DNA from: Methanocatella intestini
Lineage (GTDB): Archaea; Methanobacteriota; Methanobacteria; Methanobacteriales; Methanobacteriaceae
DNA: 60,848 nucleotides
Assembly: GCF_002252585.1 (NCBI RefSeq)
Contig: NZ_NQLD01000005.1
Strand: one strand, 5' to 3'
Shown: in pieces, positions 32,960 through 42,371 of the stretch
Numbering within the stretch: the first letter of the stretch is position 1
Layout: every line of letters begins with the position of its first letter
Translations under genes and position numbers: made by a program
Notes under the pieces: generated by a model
Database searches by the model: none
What the model was told of the DNA's origin: nothing
What the model saw: the letters and a program-made list of their open reading frames with translations, nothing else

Positions 32960-33588
32960 TCTTTACTTTTTTTATTTTTTTTAGGTTTAAAATCCAATCC
33001 TACAACATACATTTCTGAGCTTTTTTTACGGGAGGATGGTGGTTTTGTTGTTTTTACCTGTCTGTATTTCTTTTTAAGTCTGGTTAGCATGTCTTTATAT
33101 TCCGGACCCTGAAATACTTTCATAACTAAGTTTCCTTTAGGTTCTAAAATATTATCAGCTATTCCAATAACTGTGTTTGTCAAATCAATGGATCTTAACT
33201 GGTCAATATTTTTAATTCCGCATAATGATGGTGATGCATCAGAAATTACGACCTTAGCTTTTCCACCAATTAAATTCATAACTTTTTCCTGAACTTCTGA
33301 TGTTGTAAAATCTCCTCTAATTCCATGGAAGTTTTCTTCAGGAAATGGTTTTATTCTATTTAAATCCACTCCGATTACAAGACCTTCTTCTCCGACTTTT
33401 TCTAAAGCTACCTGAGACCATCCTCCGGGAGCTGCTCCAAGGTCTACAACAGTATCTCCTTCTTTAATAAGTTTGAATTTTTTATCTAATTGTTTGATTT
33501 TATATGATGCTCTTGAGCGATAATCTTCTTTTTTAGCTTTTTTGTAATATGGATCATGTTTTTTTTCCATTTGCCAGCGACTGCCCAT
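32956..33588 (-). CDS. rlmE: RlmE/FtsJ-type 2'-O-ribose methyltransferase
   Basis: Predicted to methylate the 2'-OH of a uridine in 23S rRNA (FtsJ family), though archaeal members may also act on tRNA. The 210-residue protein has the SAM-binding motif VVDLGAAPGGWSQVAL near residue 48 and the K-D-K-E catalytic set: Lys in SRASYKIKQLD, Asp in VVISDASPS, Lys in NLVMKVFQG, Glu near SSEMYVV. A Lys-rich tail ends it. AAAGGAGAATAAAAA precedes the ATG at 33588. Tightly downstream of the phosphodiesterase gene. Confidence 0.9.
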   Translation of the reverse strand: MGSRWQMEKKHDPYYKKAKKEDYRSRASYKIKQLDKKFKLIKEGDTVVDLGAAPGGWSQVALEKVGEEGLVIGVDLNRIKPFPEENFHGIRGDFTTSEVQEKVMNLIGGKAKVVISDASPSLCGIKNIDQLRSIDLTNTVIGIADNILEPKGNLVMKVFQGPEYKDMLTRLKKKYRQVKTTKPPSSRKKSSEMYVVGLDFKPKKNKKSKD

Positions 33589-33591
33589 TTT

Positions 33592-34122
33592 TTATTCTCC
33601 TTTAAATTTATCTAAATCCAGTGCACTACACACAGGATTTCCAATTTTAACAACTTCAACATCAACATCTTTATTATTAATTTCAAGTAACATTACAGTT
33701 CTATCTGCAAGTCTGGGAACAATAGGACTTCCCGGATTTAATAATAAAATGCCATCAATCTGTTCTATTTTAGGCTGGTGGGAATGTCCTGTAACTAAAA
33801 TATCCGCATCTAATTGTTTTGCTAAATAAAGTAACTGTTGTGTGTCTGCCCGCGGGTATACTTCACCATGTGCAATTCCAATTTTTATACCTTCAGCTTC
33901 GATAACTTTTGCATTGGGTAATATTATTCCAGCAGCTCTATCCATATTTCCTTGAATAGCTATTGTTGGAGCTATTTTTTCTAATTCATCAATTACTTCC
34001 ATGGAAGTTAAATCTCCTGCATGTAATATCAAATCAACATTTTGAAATGCAGATATTACATTTTTAGGAAGTTCTCTAGCTCTGTCTGGAATGTGTGTGT
34101 CTGATATTAATCCAATTAGCAT
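33592..34122 (-). CDS. YfcE/MJ0936-type phosphodiesterase
   Basis: A calcineurin-fold metallophosphoesterase of 176 residues. Metal ligands are visible in SDTHIPDR (residues 7-14), HAGDLTS near 38, GNMD near 63, AHGEVYPR near 85 and TGHSHQPK near 108-115. Family members hydrolyse phosphodiesters in vitro; the natural substrate is unknown. The ATG at 34122 (MLIGLISDTH) is preferred over the ATG three codons upstream because relatives start there. It is followed at once by rlmE. Confidence 0.85.
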   Translation of the reverse strand: MLIGLISDTHIPDRARELPKNVISAFQNVDLILHAGDLTSMEVIDELEKIAPTIAIQGNMDRAAGIILPNAKVIEAEGIKIGIAHGEVYPRADTQQLLYLAKQLDADILVTGHSHQPKIEQIDGILLLNPGSPIVPRLADRTVMLLEINNKDVDVEVVKIGNPVCSALDLDKFKGE

Positions 34123-34285
34123 AAAGTTCATCTCATGATTTAAAAATTTCTAATTTATTATTTTATCAGTTATCCTTTTTAATATTTGTTTTTAACATTT
34201 AATTGAATTTTTGTTAATTATTTTTTTAAATATAATCTATTCTGTTCAATCTTTTTTTTAAAAACAAAAAGGGTTATAATATCTT

Positions 34286-34323
34286 AAATTATATACTATT
34301 ATATATCAATTCTTTGAGGAGAT
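34286..34323 (+). promoter_or_regulatory. Promoter and ribosome-binding site of purP
   Basis: AAATTATATACTATTATATA (34286-34305) is a TATA box region. GAGGAGAT at 34316-34323 is a strong ribosome-binding site eight bases before ATG 34330. The leader is therefore very short. Confidence 0.5.
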
Positions 34324-34329
34324 ATTAAA

Positions 34330-35421
34330 ATGGGCGAAGTTAAACTTGAAGATATTTTAGAGATATTGAATAATTACGACAAAGATAATATAACCATAGC
34401 TACTCTTGGAAGTCACACTTCTTTGCATATTTTACAAGGTGCAAAAGAAGAAGGTTTCAGAACAGCTATTGTTTGTGAAAAAGGAAGGGAAGTACCTTAC
34501 CAACGTTTTGATGTTGCAGATGAATATATAATTGTTGATAAATTTAAGGACATTGTTAATGAGGATGTTCAACAAAAGCTTAGAGATATGAATGCTATTG
34601 TTATACCTCATGGTTCATTTGTAGCATATGCAGGTCTTGAAAATGTTGAAGATAAATTTAATGTTCCTATGTTTGGTAATAGGGATATTTTAAGGTGGGA
34701 AGCTGAAAGAGACAAGGAAAGAGCACTTCTTGTTGAAGGTGAAGTAAGAATACCTTACAAATATGATAGTCCTTCAGAAATTGACCGTCCTGTTATGGTT
34801 AAATTCCCTGGTGCAAGGGGAGGGAGGGGTTATTTTGTAGCATCATCTCCTGAAGAATTCAATAAGAAAATAGAAGCTATGAAATCTCGTGGATGGTTAG
34901 AAGATGCAGATGTAGCTAATGCACATATTGAAGAATATGTTTCTGGCTGTAATTATTGTATACATTATTTCTACTCCGCATTGGAAGATAAGGTTGAATT
35001 ATTAGGTATGGATACAAGATATGAATCCAGTATTGATGGTTTTGTAAGAATGCCTGCAAAAGATCAATTGGATATTGATTTAAGCCCTTCTTATGTAGTT
35101 ACTGGTAATCATCCGGCAGTTATTAGGGAATCATTACTTCCTCAAGTATTTGAAATGGCTGATAAATTGGTGGAAAGTGCTAAAAAACTTGTTGCTCCGG
35201 GATTGAATGGTCCGTTCTGTATGCAAACTTTAGTAAATGATAATTTAGAAGTGATCTGTTTTGAAATAAGTGCCAGAACTGATGGCGGAACCAATACATT
35301 TATGGGAGGTTCACCTTACAGTTATCTGACTTATGGAAAACCTATGAGTATGGGTAGAAGAATAGCCCTTGAAATTAAAAATGCGATTAAAAAAGAAGAA
35401 TTGGAAAAAATAATAACTTAA
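34330..35421 (+). CDS. purP: FAICAR synthetase PurP (formate-dependent)
   Basis: Makes FAICAR from AICAR, formate and ATP, the archaeal replacement for the folate-dependent step of purine synthesis. The 363-residue length is typical. The protein has the ATP-grasp layout: TLGSHTSLHILQGAK at the N-terminus binds the AICAR phosphate, FPGARGGRGYFV near residue 160 is the glycine-rich loop, and CFEISARTDGGTN near residue 318 holds the metal-binding Glu and the substrate loop. It stands as a single gene with its own promoter. It converges on a membrane-protein gene two bases away. Confidence 0.93.
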   Translation: MGEVKLEDILEILNNYDKDNITIATLGSHTSLHILQGAKEEGFRTAIVCEKGREVPYQRFDVADEYIIVDKFKDIVNEDVQQKLRDMNAIVIPHGSFVAYAGLENVEDKFNVPMFGNRDILRWEAERDKERALLVEGEVRIPYKYDSPSEIDRPVMVKFPGARGGRGYFVASSPEEFNKKIEAMKSRGWLEDADVANAHIEEYVSGCNYCIHYFYSALEDKVELLGMDTRYESSIDGFVRMPAKDQLDIDLSPSYVVTGNHPAVIRESLLPQVFEMADKLVESAKKLVAPGLNGPFCMQTLVNDNLEVICFEISARTDGGTNTFMGGSPYSYLTYGKPMSMGRRIALEIKNAIKKEELEKIIT

Positions 35422-35423
35422 GA

Positions 35424-35831
35424 TTATTTTTTTCCTTTTTTATTTTTACCTATTTTTGCTTGTTTTTCTTTTGCAGCAATTGCTCTTTGTCTGTTTCTGT
35501 AAGTGTATGCTCCAACAAAACCAACTAATGCTCCAACTATAAGCACTACAATAAGTGTAATCAACATAGTTACCTGTGGATCAACAGAACTGTCTGAAAG
35601 AGGTCCAAAAACACCATATGCTGCAAGTACAAATAATGGTGTTGCTGCTATTGCACCTAAAATAGCACCCCATTTCATATTTTTAGCTTTATAACCTACA
35701 TAAAGCAGACCAATAGCTGCAAATGCATATAACCAGTCTAATTGATATTGTGCTGCAACAACACAGATAAATGAAGCAAATGCAGCACCCATTATAAATG
35801 ATTTCCAATCAATAAAATTTTTAAAATCCAT
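35424..35831 (-). CDS. Small membrane protein, 135 residues
   Basis: Four to five hydrophobic spans (about residues 10-28, 30-47, 52-73 and 88-110) and a basic C-terminal tail (KEKQAKIGKNKKGKK) inside the cell. AAGGGGAAAAAT precedes ATG 35831. Family not recognised; small Gly/Ala-rich membrane proteins like it are common in this order. It lies 12 bases after the similar-looking gene at 35844 and is in one unit with it. Confidence 0.7.
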   Translation of the reverse strand: MDFKNFIDWKSFIMGAAFASFICVVAAQYQLDWLYAFAAIGLLYVGYKAKNMKWGAILGAIAATPLFVLAAYGVFGPLSDSSVDPQVTMLITLIVVLIVGALVGFVGAYTYRNRQRAIAAKEKQAKIGKNKKGKK

Positions 35832-35843
35832 ATATTTTTCCCC

Positions 35844-36212
35844 TTATTTTTTAGAAGAAAGTAATCCTCCAACACCACCAGCAATACCCATGACTATTGC
35901 ATAGTATATTAAATATCCTAAAACTATGAAGACGGTTGTAATTCCGGATACTGTAAATCCAACCAAACCTCCAAAGATTCCAAATAGTGCTCCTCCAAAG
36001 GTTGCAATTATAACAAATAATATTGCAGCTACTATGGTTCCAAATGCTCCTGCAACTGCAGCATTCCACATTCCGCTTATTGCTCCATCATGACATATGT
36101 ATCCTACTATAAGTCCAACAAGAAGCAATCCTATAAATTCATAATGTGCAAAGAATGATTTTACAATTACTGCAAGGATAAAACCAAGAAATACTGGTCC
36201 CCATTTAGTCAT
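35844..36212 (-). CDS. Small Gly-rich membrane protein, 122 residues
   Basis: Four membrane helices with many Gly residues (GGALFGIFGGLVGF near residue 70; GIAGGVGGLLSSKK at the end). The layout resembles DUF5518-type proteins of methanogens, an impression that needs a profile search. The ATG at 36212 (MTKWGPVFLGF) follows AGGTGATAAAA; the ATG-like start three codons upstream lies in that site. The flavodoxin gene ends six bases upstream. Confidence 0.7.
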   Translation of the reverse strand: MTKWGPVFLGFILAVIVKSFFAHYEFIGLLLVGLIVGYICHDGAISGMWNAAVAGAFGTIVAAILFVIIATFGGALFGIFGGLVGFTVSGITTVFIVLGYLIYYAIVMGIAGGVGGLLSSKK

Positions 36213-36217
36213 TTTTA

Positions 36218-36685
36218 TCACCTGTTATTAATTTTGTTTTCAAAGTTATTTATTTTTTCTTCAGGATTTTCCATTTCATCTTTTGTTAAATACATTGTAG
36301 CTATTGGAGTTTTTCCAGTTGTTTTAGCTATTTTATTTAATGTTTTTTCATATCCGCTGCTGCCGCATGTACAAAAACTAGCTAAATTCTTGATTTGATT
36401 GCCGTATTCTTTTAAATAGCTGTATATTGGTGTTGCCATTGTTGCTGCCCAAACAGGGGTTCCAATTATAACCAAATCATAATTTTCAGGGTTTTTAGTT
36501 ACTTTATTGATTTCACAAACTCTGTTTGCACCTGCATCAAATCCTCCTTTTATGTATCCTATGATTCCGTCATATTTTTTTTCAGCTGTAATTTCTTCAA
36601 TGTCACAATTCAGGTCTTTCTGGATAGCTTTAGCTATTTTTTCAGTTTGCTGTGTTCTTGAATAATATACAATTAATGTTTTCAT
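36218..36685 (-). CDS. Flavodoxin family protein
   Basis: A 155-residue FMN-binding electron carrier. The phosphate-binding loop is YYSRTQQTEKIAK at residues 7-19; GTPVWAATMATP near residue 76 is the isoalloxazine-binding loop; a third loop is CTCGSSGYE near residue 108. It may serve low-potential electron transfer in the methanogen. AGTGATAAT precedes ATG 36685. It is placed between the Lhr helicase and two small membrane proteins. Confidence 0.88.
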   Translation of the reverse strand: MKTLIVYYSRTQQTEKIAKAIQKDLNCDIEEITAEKKYDGIIGYIKGGFDAGANRVCEINKVTKNPENYDLVIIGTPVWAATMATPIYSYLKEYGNQIKNLASFCTCGSSGYEKTLNKIAKTTGKTPIATMYLTKDEMENPEEKINNFENKINNR

Positions 36686-36697
36686 ATTATCACTTTT

Positions 36698-39298
36698 TTA
36701 TAATTCACTTTCTTTTAATTTTTCTTTTATTTGTTCTAAAACAGCTTTATGCATCCTTTTTGTAAATTCTGCTTTATCATTTTGGTTTAATACATCCAAA
36801 TATCCTTGTGAAACTAAATTAAATGCAAAAGGTGTTGGAATAACAGTGTTTATTGTTTTGATTTCCATCTGTCCGGAAGATATCCATTCGATAACTTTAA
36901 GGGCATTATTAACATCCATATAATCTTCTAAAGCTTCTCTTCTAGCTTCTTTTAGGATCGAAAAATCATTATCCATTTCCTGAACAAATTTAAGCAATAT
37001 TTTTCCTCTTACTTGTTGGCGTCCAACAGATTTCGCCTCACCTTTATAATGTCTAAGGGTCATTAGTGACCTGCCTGCACAATGTCTGAATCTGCTGGCT
37101 AATGTTTCTGTTTTATTTAATGATTGTGTTAGGATATTTTTAAAGTTTTCTGGAGTTAGCTGTCTGAATGCCTCTAACCCTCCAAGTGTTCCTTCTGCAC
37201 TTAAGTAAAATCCGTTGTCTGAGATGGATATTGTAACATTTGTATTGTATTGTCGTGCAACAATGTAAGCTACTGCTCTTGAAAGTGCATCATTTACTTT
37301 TCTTCCAAATAAACTGTGGAATATTACAAAGCGTCTGTCACCAAATCCTTTATAGTATTCAATCAATAACCTCTGATTGCTCGGTATTTTGGCATATGTG
37401 TACTGTTCTACAAAATATTCGTAAATTGAATTGACTGCAAAATCATCTACATACAGGTAATCATATATAAACTCCATAATTTCCTGTTTGCTTTTTCCGT
37501 ATCTGAATCTGGTGTCCATATGGGCTCTAAACCTCTGAATATCCATAGCCAAATCAAAAGATAATGGTAACTGCTGTGAAAACCAGGAAGGAATTGTTGG
37601 AGGTCCGTTTGCCGGTGAAACATTTATTGTCATTCCTTTTCCATAATTGAAACGGTATGTTCGTCCGCCTAAAACAAAAGTATCTCCTTTTTTCAGTCTT
37701 TCCATAAAGTCTTCTTCTATTTTTCCAACAGTTTCACCATCACATTTAACTAAAACTCCTGAACTGTCTGGGATTGTTCCGATGTTTGTTGAATATAACA
37801 TTCTGGCTAGTTTTCCCCGTTTACCAAAGGTGTTTTCCTTATAATTTATCCAGATTTTAGCATAGACATATCTCTCTTCAAGTTCTTCATATTCTCCAGC
37901 CATATAGCTTAAAACATCTTCATAATCATCTCTGGTTAAATTTTTGTAGCAATAGCTTTTTCTGATTACATCATATGCATAATCAATGTCCCATGGATTT
38001 TCAATACTCATTCCGTAAATGTGCTGGGCCAGAACATCTAAACAGTTTTGAGGAATGTTTATTTTATCAATTTTGCCTTCTTTTGCATCTTTTAATAAAA
38101 CAGAACATTCAACCAGATCATCACGGTTTGTTACAATAATTCTTCCGGTGGATTTTTCATTTAGTTTGTGCCCGCTTCTTCCGATTCTTTGAAGAGCTCT
38201 TGAAACGGATTTGGGAGAGTTGATAAGAACAACCAAATCAATATATCCGATGTCTATTCCCAGTTCCAGAGATGTTGATGAAACTACAACTTTAAGTTTT
38301 CCTTCTTTTAATTTGCTTTCAGTTGCCAGACGAACTTCCTTTGAAAGTGAGGAATGATGAGCCATTATATTTTCATCATTGTAGTTTTTTGGAAACATTT
38401 TTTTAAGATTATAAACAAAATGTTCAGTTCCGCTTCTTGTATTTGTAAAGACAAGTGTGGTTTTATTTTCCTGAATCAAATCATCCAACAGGTTATATGT
38501 TCCAAGACGGGTATCTTCACTGTCAGCCAGCATAATGTCACTGACTGGACAAAGAACTTTCATATCAAGGTCTTTAAGATAGTTTATATTGATGATTTTA
38601 CAGTCCCGCTCAACTCCATATTCATAACCTACAAGAAATTTAGCTACTTCTTCAAGAGGACTGACTGTAGCTGAAAGTCCGATTCTGGTATACTGTCCGA
38701 TTAAATGCTGTAAACGTTCAAGTGATAAACTTAAATGCACTCCACGTTTGTTTTCAGCAAGTGAATGTATTTCATCAATTATAACATATTTTACATTACT
38801 TAATTTTTCTCTAAACTTTGGAGCTACAAGTAAAATAGATAAAGTTTCAGGAGTGGTAATTAGGATATGTGGAGGCTTTTTAAGCATTTTCTGTCTTTGA
38901 TATTGGGTTGTATCACCTGTTCTGACGGCCTTTCTAATTCCCAAATCCTTGCCTGCAATTTTCTCAATACCTTTAAGAGGTTCTTCCAGGTTTTTTTCAA
39001 TATCATTATCTAAAGCTTTCAGTGGTGAAATATAGATACAATAAACTTTATCTTCAAGTTTTCCCTTCTGAGAAAGGGTTGTTAGTTCACTAAGTATGGA
39101 TAAAAAAGCAGTTAATGTTTTTCCTGATCCTGTAGGTGATGAAACTAAAATATTGTTCCCTTTGTGAATATCTACAATTGATTTTTTCTGAGCAGGAGTA
39201 AAATCTTCGAAAGTTTCATCAAACCATTGTCTAACCCATGGATGTAGGGTTTTATATATCTGTTTTTTTGAATAGCTTTTTGTTTGCTCAGTTATCAT
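36698..39298 (-). CDS. lhr: Large helicase-related protein Lhr
   Basis: An 866-residue superfamily 2 DNA helicase of the archaeal Lhr-core type, involved in repair and fork processing. Q-like TPAQKKSI near residue 38, Walker A SSPTGSGKTL near 53, DEIH near 175 in IIDEIHSLAENKRG, SAT near 209, the helicase C motif IGRSGHK near 368, then winged-helix and Lhr-specific C-terminal regions. Length agrees with archaeal Lhr-core; the bacterial C-terminal extension is absent. The ribosome-binding site is weak. It diverges from the HEAT-repeat gene. Confidence 0.92.
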   Translation of the reverse strand: MITEQTKSYSKKQIYKTLHPWVRQWFDETFEDFTPAQKKSIVDIHKGNNILVSSPTGSGKTLTAFLSILSELTTLSQKGKLEDKVYCIYISPLKALDNDIEKNLEEPLKGIEKIAGKDLGIRKAVRTGDTTQYQRQKMLKKPPHILITTPETLSILLVAPKFREKLSNVKYVIIDEIHSLAENKRGVHLSLSLERLQHLIGQYTRIGLSATVSPLEEVAKFLVGYEYGVERDCKIININYLKDLDMKVLCPVSDIMLADSEDTRLGTYNLLDDLIQENKTTLVFTNTRSGTEHFVYNLKKMFPKNYNDENIMAHHSSLSKEVRLATESKLKEGKLKVVVSSTSLELGIDIGYIDLVVLINSPKSVSRALQRIGRSGHKLNEKSTGRIIVTNRDDLVECSVLLKDAKEGKIDKINIPQNCLDVLAQHIYGMSIENPWDIDYAYDVIRKSYCYKNLTRDDYEDVLSYMAGEYEELEERYVYAKIWINYKENTFGKRGKLARMLYSTNIGTIPDSSGVLVKCDGETVGKIEEDFMERLKKGDTFVLGGRTYRFNYGKGMTINVSPANGPPTIPSWFSQQLPLSFDLAMDIQRFRAHMDTRFRYGKSKQEIMEFIYDYLYVDDFAVNSIYEYFVEQYTYAKIPSNQRLLIEYYKGFGDRRFVIFHSLFGRKVNDALSRAVAYIVARQYNTNVTISISDNGFYLSAEGTLGGLEAFRQLTPENFKNILTQSLNKTETLASRFRHCAGRSLMTLRHYKGEAKSVGRQQVRGKILLKFVQEMDNDFSILKEARREALEDYMDVNNALKVIEWISSGQMEIKTINTVIPTPFAFNLVSQGYLDVLNQNDKAEFTKRMHKAVLEQIKEKLKESEL

Positions 39299-39322
39299 TT
39301 TTATCTCAACTTTTATCTTAAA

Positions 39323-39335
39323 GATTATATATTTA
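39323..39335. promoter_or_regulatory. TATA-type element in the lhr / HEAT-gene divergent spacer
   Basis: GATTATATATTTA is near-symmetric and lies about 30 bases before the lhr start (39298) and about 55 before the HEAT-gene start, so it could serve one or both directions in the 88-base spacer. Confidence 0.4.
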
Positions 39336-39386
39336 CTAAAACTAATTTATTATTAATATAAGTTTTAAACTTTTAGGAGATATAAA

Positions 39387-40238
39387 ATGTCTGATTTAAT
39401 TTTAAAGGAAGCTATTGACAATCTCTCAAATGATGATGTAAGTGTAAGAAAGGAAGCGATTAATGATTTAATTGGTGTAACTGATATTGAAGCTATTGAT
39501 CCGTTAATTGAAGCAACTACTGATGATAATGCTCAAATAAGATTTAAAGCAGCTGAAATTTTAGGTAATATGGGGGAAGTTGCCAGGGATAAATTAATTG
39601 AAAAATTTGAGGCATCAGAAGGCAAAAATAAACGTTTTTTAACATTTGCTCTTAAAGAAACTAAAGATGAAAAAGTTATTCCTTATTTTGCAAGTGCTGT
39701 GGAAGATGATGATTTTGGTGTAAGAAAAACAGCTATCAGAGCTTTGGGGGAGCTTCAGGCACATGATGAATTATATACAATAGCTAAAGGACTTGAAGAT
39801 GAAGACTGGGGTGTCAGATTAGCTACTATTTATGCATTGGGAGATTTAGCTTCTGATGAATCTATTGATTTAATTAAAGATGCAAGGCGTAATGAAAAGG
39901 ATAAAGACTTTAAAAAATCATGTAATAAAGCACTTAAAAAAGCTGAAAAAGCTAAAAAAGCAAAAGCATCAGGTGAAACTTTATCAAAAGTAAAACCAAT
40001 AAGCACAATTAAGGAAATGGAAAAAACCAATGTTCAAAAAGCTATTAAAGAATATGAACAGTATGTGACTGAAGAACAGCCAAAAGATGCTCCTTATAAA
40101 AGATTATGTATTCTTTATAGGAAAAATAATGATTTGGAAAATGAAATTAGGATTTTAAATAAAGCAATTGAAGTTTTATCTAAGAAAAAACCCGGAAAAG
40201 AAGATTGGTTTGAAAAAAGATTAGCTAAATTAAATTAA
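39387..40238 (+). CDS. HEAT-repeat and TPR-like scaffold protein
   Basis: A 283-residue protein with about five HEAT repeats in residues 1-185 (for example DVSVRKEAINDLIG, NAQIRFKAAEILGNMG, DFGVRKTAIRALGEL, DWGVRLATIYALGDL), a Lys-rich linker, and a C-terminal TPR-like pair (APYKRLCILYRKNNDLENE). HEAT proteins bind partner proteins or phycobilin/haem lyases in other groups; no partner is evident here. AGGAGATATAAA precedes ATG 39387. It overlaps the convergent hydrolase gene by 14 bases. Confidence 0.8.
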   Translation: MSDLILKEAIDNLSNDDVSVRKEAINDLIGVTDIEAIDPLIEATTDDNAQIRFKAAEILGNMGEVARDKLIEKFEASEGKNKRFLTFALKETKDEKVIPYFASAVEDDDFGVRKTAIRALGELQAHDELYTIAKGLEDEDWGVRLATIYALGDLASDESIDLIKDARRNEKDKDFKKSCNKALKKAEKAKKAKASGETLSKVKPISTIKEMEKTNVQKAIKEYEQYVTEEQPKDAPYKRLCILYRKNNDLENEIRILNKAIEVLSKKKPGKEDWFEKRLAKLN

Positions 40239-41049
40239 TCTTATACAAATCATTTCTTTTATTTTTTAAAAGGGGAAGTTCCTCTCTTACTTTTTTTATT
40301 TCATCTAAATCTATTTCAACGATTTTTAAGTTTTCTTTCTCATCTAGCTGAGTAATTACTTCTCCCCATGGATTTGTAATAATTGAATGGCCGTAACTGT
40401 GATAGCTGGCATCTCTGTTTAGTGCAGGTGCAACGCCAACACAATAAACCTGATTATCCAGAGCTCTGGCTCTAAATGTAAGCTCCCAGTGAGCAGGTCC
40501 TGTTGTCATGTTAAATGCTCCTGGATAAAATAAGATTTCAGCTCCGGCATTAACCATTAGTCTGGCCAGTTCCGGAAAACGTATATCATAACAGATTCCA
40601 ATACCTACATTTCCAAATTCTGTTTTAGCTATTGTGAATTTATTGCCTGAACTTAATGTATCAGATTCTTTAAAATAGATTTTTCCTTTAACATCAATAT
40701 CAAATAAATGCATTTTTCTATGTTTTGCTATTATTTCACCATTTTTATCAAATAAATAGCTTGTATTAAAGATTTTTGAGTCTTCTTTTTCAGGAATGGA
40801 TCCTGCTAAAATATAAGTATTATTTTCATCAGCTAATTTGGCTATTTTGGATAATGTAAGACTGTTTGTTTCTTCTTCACAATATTCTATGAATTTTTCA
40901 TTGGAATAAGGGCAGTTAAACATTTCAGGAAGAACAATAAAATCAGCATTTTGTTTAACAGCTTTTAAAATCATAGATGTAGCATTTTCAATGTTTTTTT
41001 CTTTATTGTCAACTACATTAATTTGACATAGTGCAATTTTAATTTTCAT
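40225..41049 (-). CDS. Carbon-nitrogen hydrolase (nitrilase family, Nit2-like)
   Basis: Hydrolyses a C-N bond, possibly as omega-amidase like Nit2. The 274-residue protein shows the Glu-Lys-Cys triad: Glu in VLPEMFNCPYS near residue 42, Lys in HRKMHLFDID near 112 and Cys in GIGICYDIRFPEL near 146. Start at ATG 41049 (MKIKIALCQIN) since AAGTGTTTAAA precedes it. It converges on and overlaps the HEAT gene. The exact substrate cannot be read from sequence. Confidence 0.88.
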   Translation of the reverse strand: MKIKIALCQINVVDNKEKNIENATSMILKAVKQNADFIVLPEMFNCPYSNEKFIEYCEEETNSLTLSKIAKLADENNTYILAGSIPEKEDSKIFNTSYLFDKNGEIIAKHRKMHLFDIDVKGKIYFKESDTLSSGNKFTIAKTEFGNVGIGICYDIRFPELARLMVNAGAEILFYPGAFNMTTGPAHWELTFRARALDNQVYCVGVAPALNRDASYHSYGHSIITNPWGEVITQLDEKENLKIVEIDLDEIKKVREELPLLKNKRNDLYKINLI

Positions 41050-41094
41050 TTTAAACACTTTAAAAAATAGAAAAAAGTATGAAATGATTCATAC

Positions 41095-41793
41095 TTATGC
41101 AATATCTGCGGTTTGAAGTACAGCATTAATATCACTAGAATTAATGGCATTTAATGAATCGCCACTTATTTTAAATACATATAATTCTCCATTACTGAAT
41201 AATGATACGTATCGGGTGTAATTTCCACTGGATTGTTCTAAAATTACATCTGAAGCGTTTCTACCATCTAATGTTATTGTTTGAACTGTATCTATATAAT
41301 CACCATTTTCTTGAGCATAACTAATTCTATCTTGAGTTATATCTTTTAATGATGTGGAATCATTAGACACGTTATAATATTGAATAGTAGTGCCATTTTC
41401 ATTTTTAAAGAAGACGGAACCTTCATGGTCACTGTCAGTTCCATTTACTTCATTCCAACTGCTTGGATAGCTGAAAGAAAATCCTGCTTCAGAAAATTTA
41501 ACCATATCTCCACTTTGTGCAGTTTGGTTATTATTATTTGGTCCTGTAATGACAATTCCACAGATGACGATTATTGTAATAAGTATAATTGCTCCAATAA
41601 GGATTCTGTTTTCTTTAATGATTTCAATTGTACTTTCTTCGTCACTAAATTGTTTTTTCTTTTTTTCAGGAGCTTTGTCAAATATTTCCTTTTTAGGAGC
41701 TGAGGGTTTCATTTTTGGAAATTTATATCCACAGTTCCCACATGCAGGTGCACCATCGTAACTAGGATTTCCACATTCGGGACATTTTTTCAC
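41095..41793 (-). CDS. Zinc-ribbon membrane protein with outer PsbP-like domain
   Basis: The protein (232 residues) begins with a zinc ribbon (CPECGNP... CGNCGYK, residues 4-23), has a Pro/Lys-rich linker, one transmembrane helix near residues 60-80 (ILIGAIILITIIVICGIVI) and an outside domain (FSEAGFSFSYPSSWNEV onward) with the PsbP/MOG1-like pattern common in methanogen surface proteins. It starts with GTG at 41793 behind GGAGGTTAGGCT. Inside zinc ribbon plus outside sensor-like domain suggests a signalling or surface role, not known. Confidence 0.8.
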   Translation of the reverse strand: MKKCPECGNPSYDGAPACGNCGYKFPKMKPSAPKKEIFDKAPEKKKKQFSDEESTIEIIKENRILIGAIILITIIVICGIVITGPNNNNQTAQSGDMVKFSEAGFSFSYPSSWNEVNGTDSDHEGSVFFKNENGTTIQYYNVSNDSTSLKDITQDRISYAQENGDYIDTVQTITLDGRNASDVILEQSSGNYTRYVSLFSNGELYVFKISGDSLNAINSSDINAVLQTADIA

Positions 41794-41891
41794 AGCCTAA
41801 CCTCCATTAAATTTAACTTTTATTATTTATAATATTTAAAACTAAATGTTTTTTAATTAGTGAAATATAAATAATATGTAAGTGTGATAGT

Positions 41892-42371
41892 ATGGAAAAA
41901 CCTGAAATTATAAACTTTGATAATATAAATTATGCAATTTATAAAGTGGGTAGCTGGAAAAATCATTATGAAATAAATCAAATTGGATTATCTAAGGAAG
42001 TTCCTGTTACTAAGGCTACATTACATCATGTTAAATTAAGCATGGATGAAATTAGAAAATCCGAGTTTGACATTGATAATAAAACTGTTAACGGATTTGT
42101 AGCTATTGCTTTACAATTAAATCCTAAAATTCAAAAAATGGATTTGGATGATGTTATTGCTTTGGAGCAAAAAGAATATGAAAATATTCTTGAAGAATTG
42201 GATAATTTGGAATTATTAAGTGATGATGGTTCTATTTCTTTAGATACTGAAGATTATCTCATTTTCAAATTAGAAAAAGAGTGTCATGTAACCAATTCAA
42301 TTCCGGCTAATTTACATACTAAAAAATATTATGTTGATGAATTAAAAAGAATTGAGAAATCTTTAAGCTAA
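41892..42371 (+). CDS. Hypothetical protein, 159 residues
   Basis: A soluble protein with a beta-rich N-terminus (IINFDNINYAIYKVGSW) and a helical second half (LDDVIALEQKEYENILEEL). AGTGTGATAGT precedes ATG 41892. No motif, Cys cluster or membrane span. It shares overlapping stops with nucS on the opposite strand (42368-42371). Family not recognised; composition and site support a real core gene. Confidence 0.7.
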   Translation: MEKPEIINFDNINYAIYKVGSWKNHYEINQIGLSKEVPVTKATLHHVKLSMDEIRKSEFDIDNKTVNGFVAIALQLNPKIQKMDLDDVIALEQKEYENILEELDNLELLSDDGSISLDTEDYLIFKLEKECHVTNSIPANLHTKKYYVDELKRIEKSLS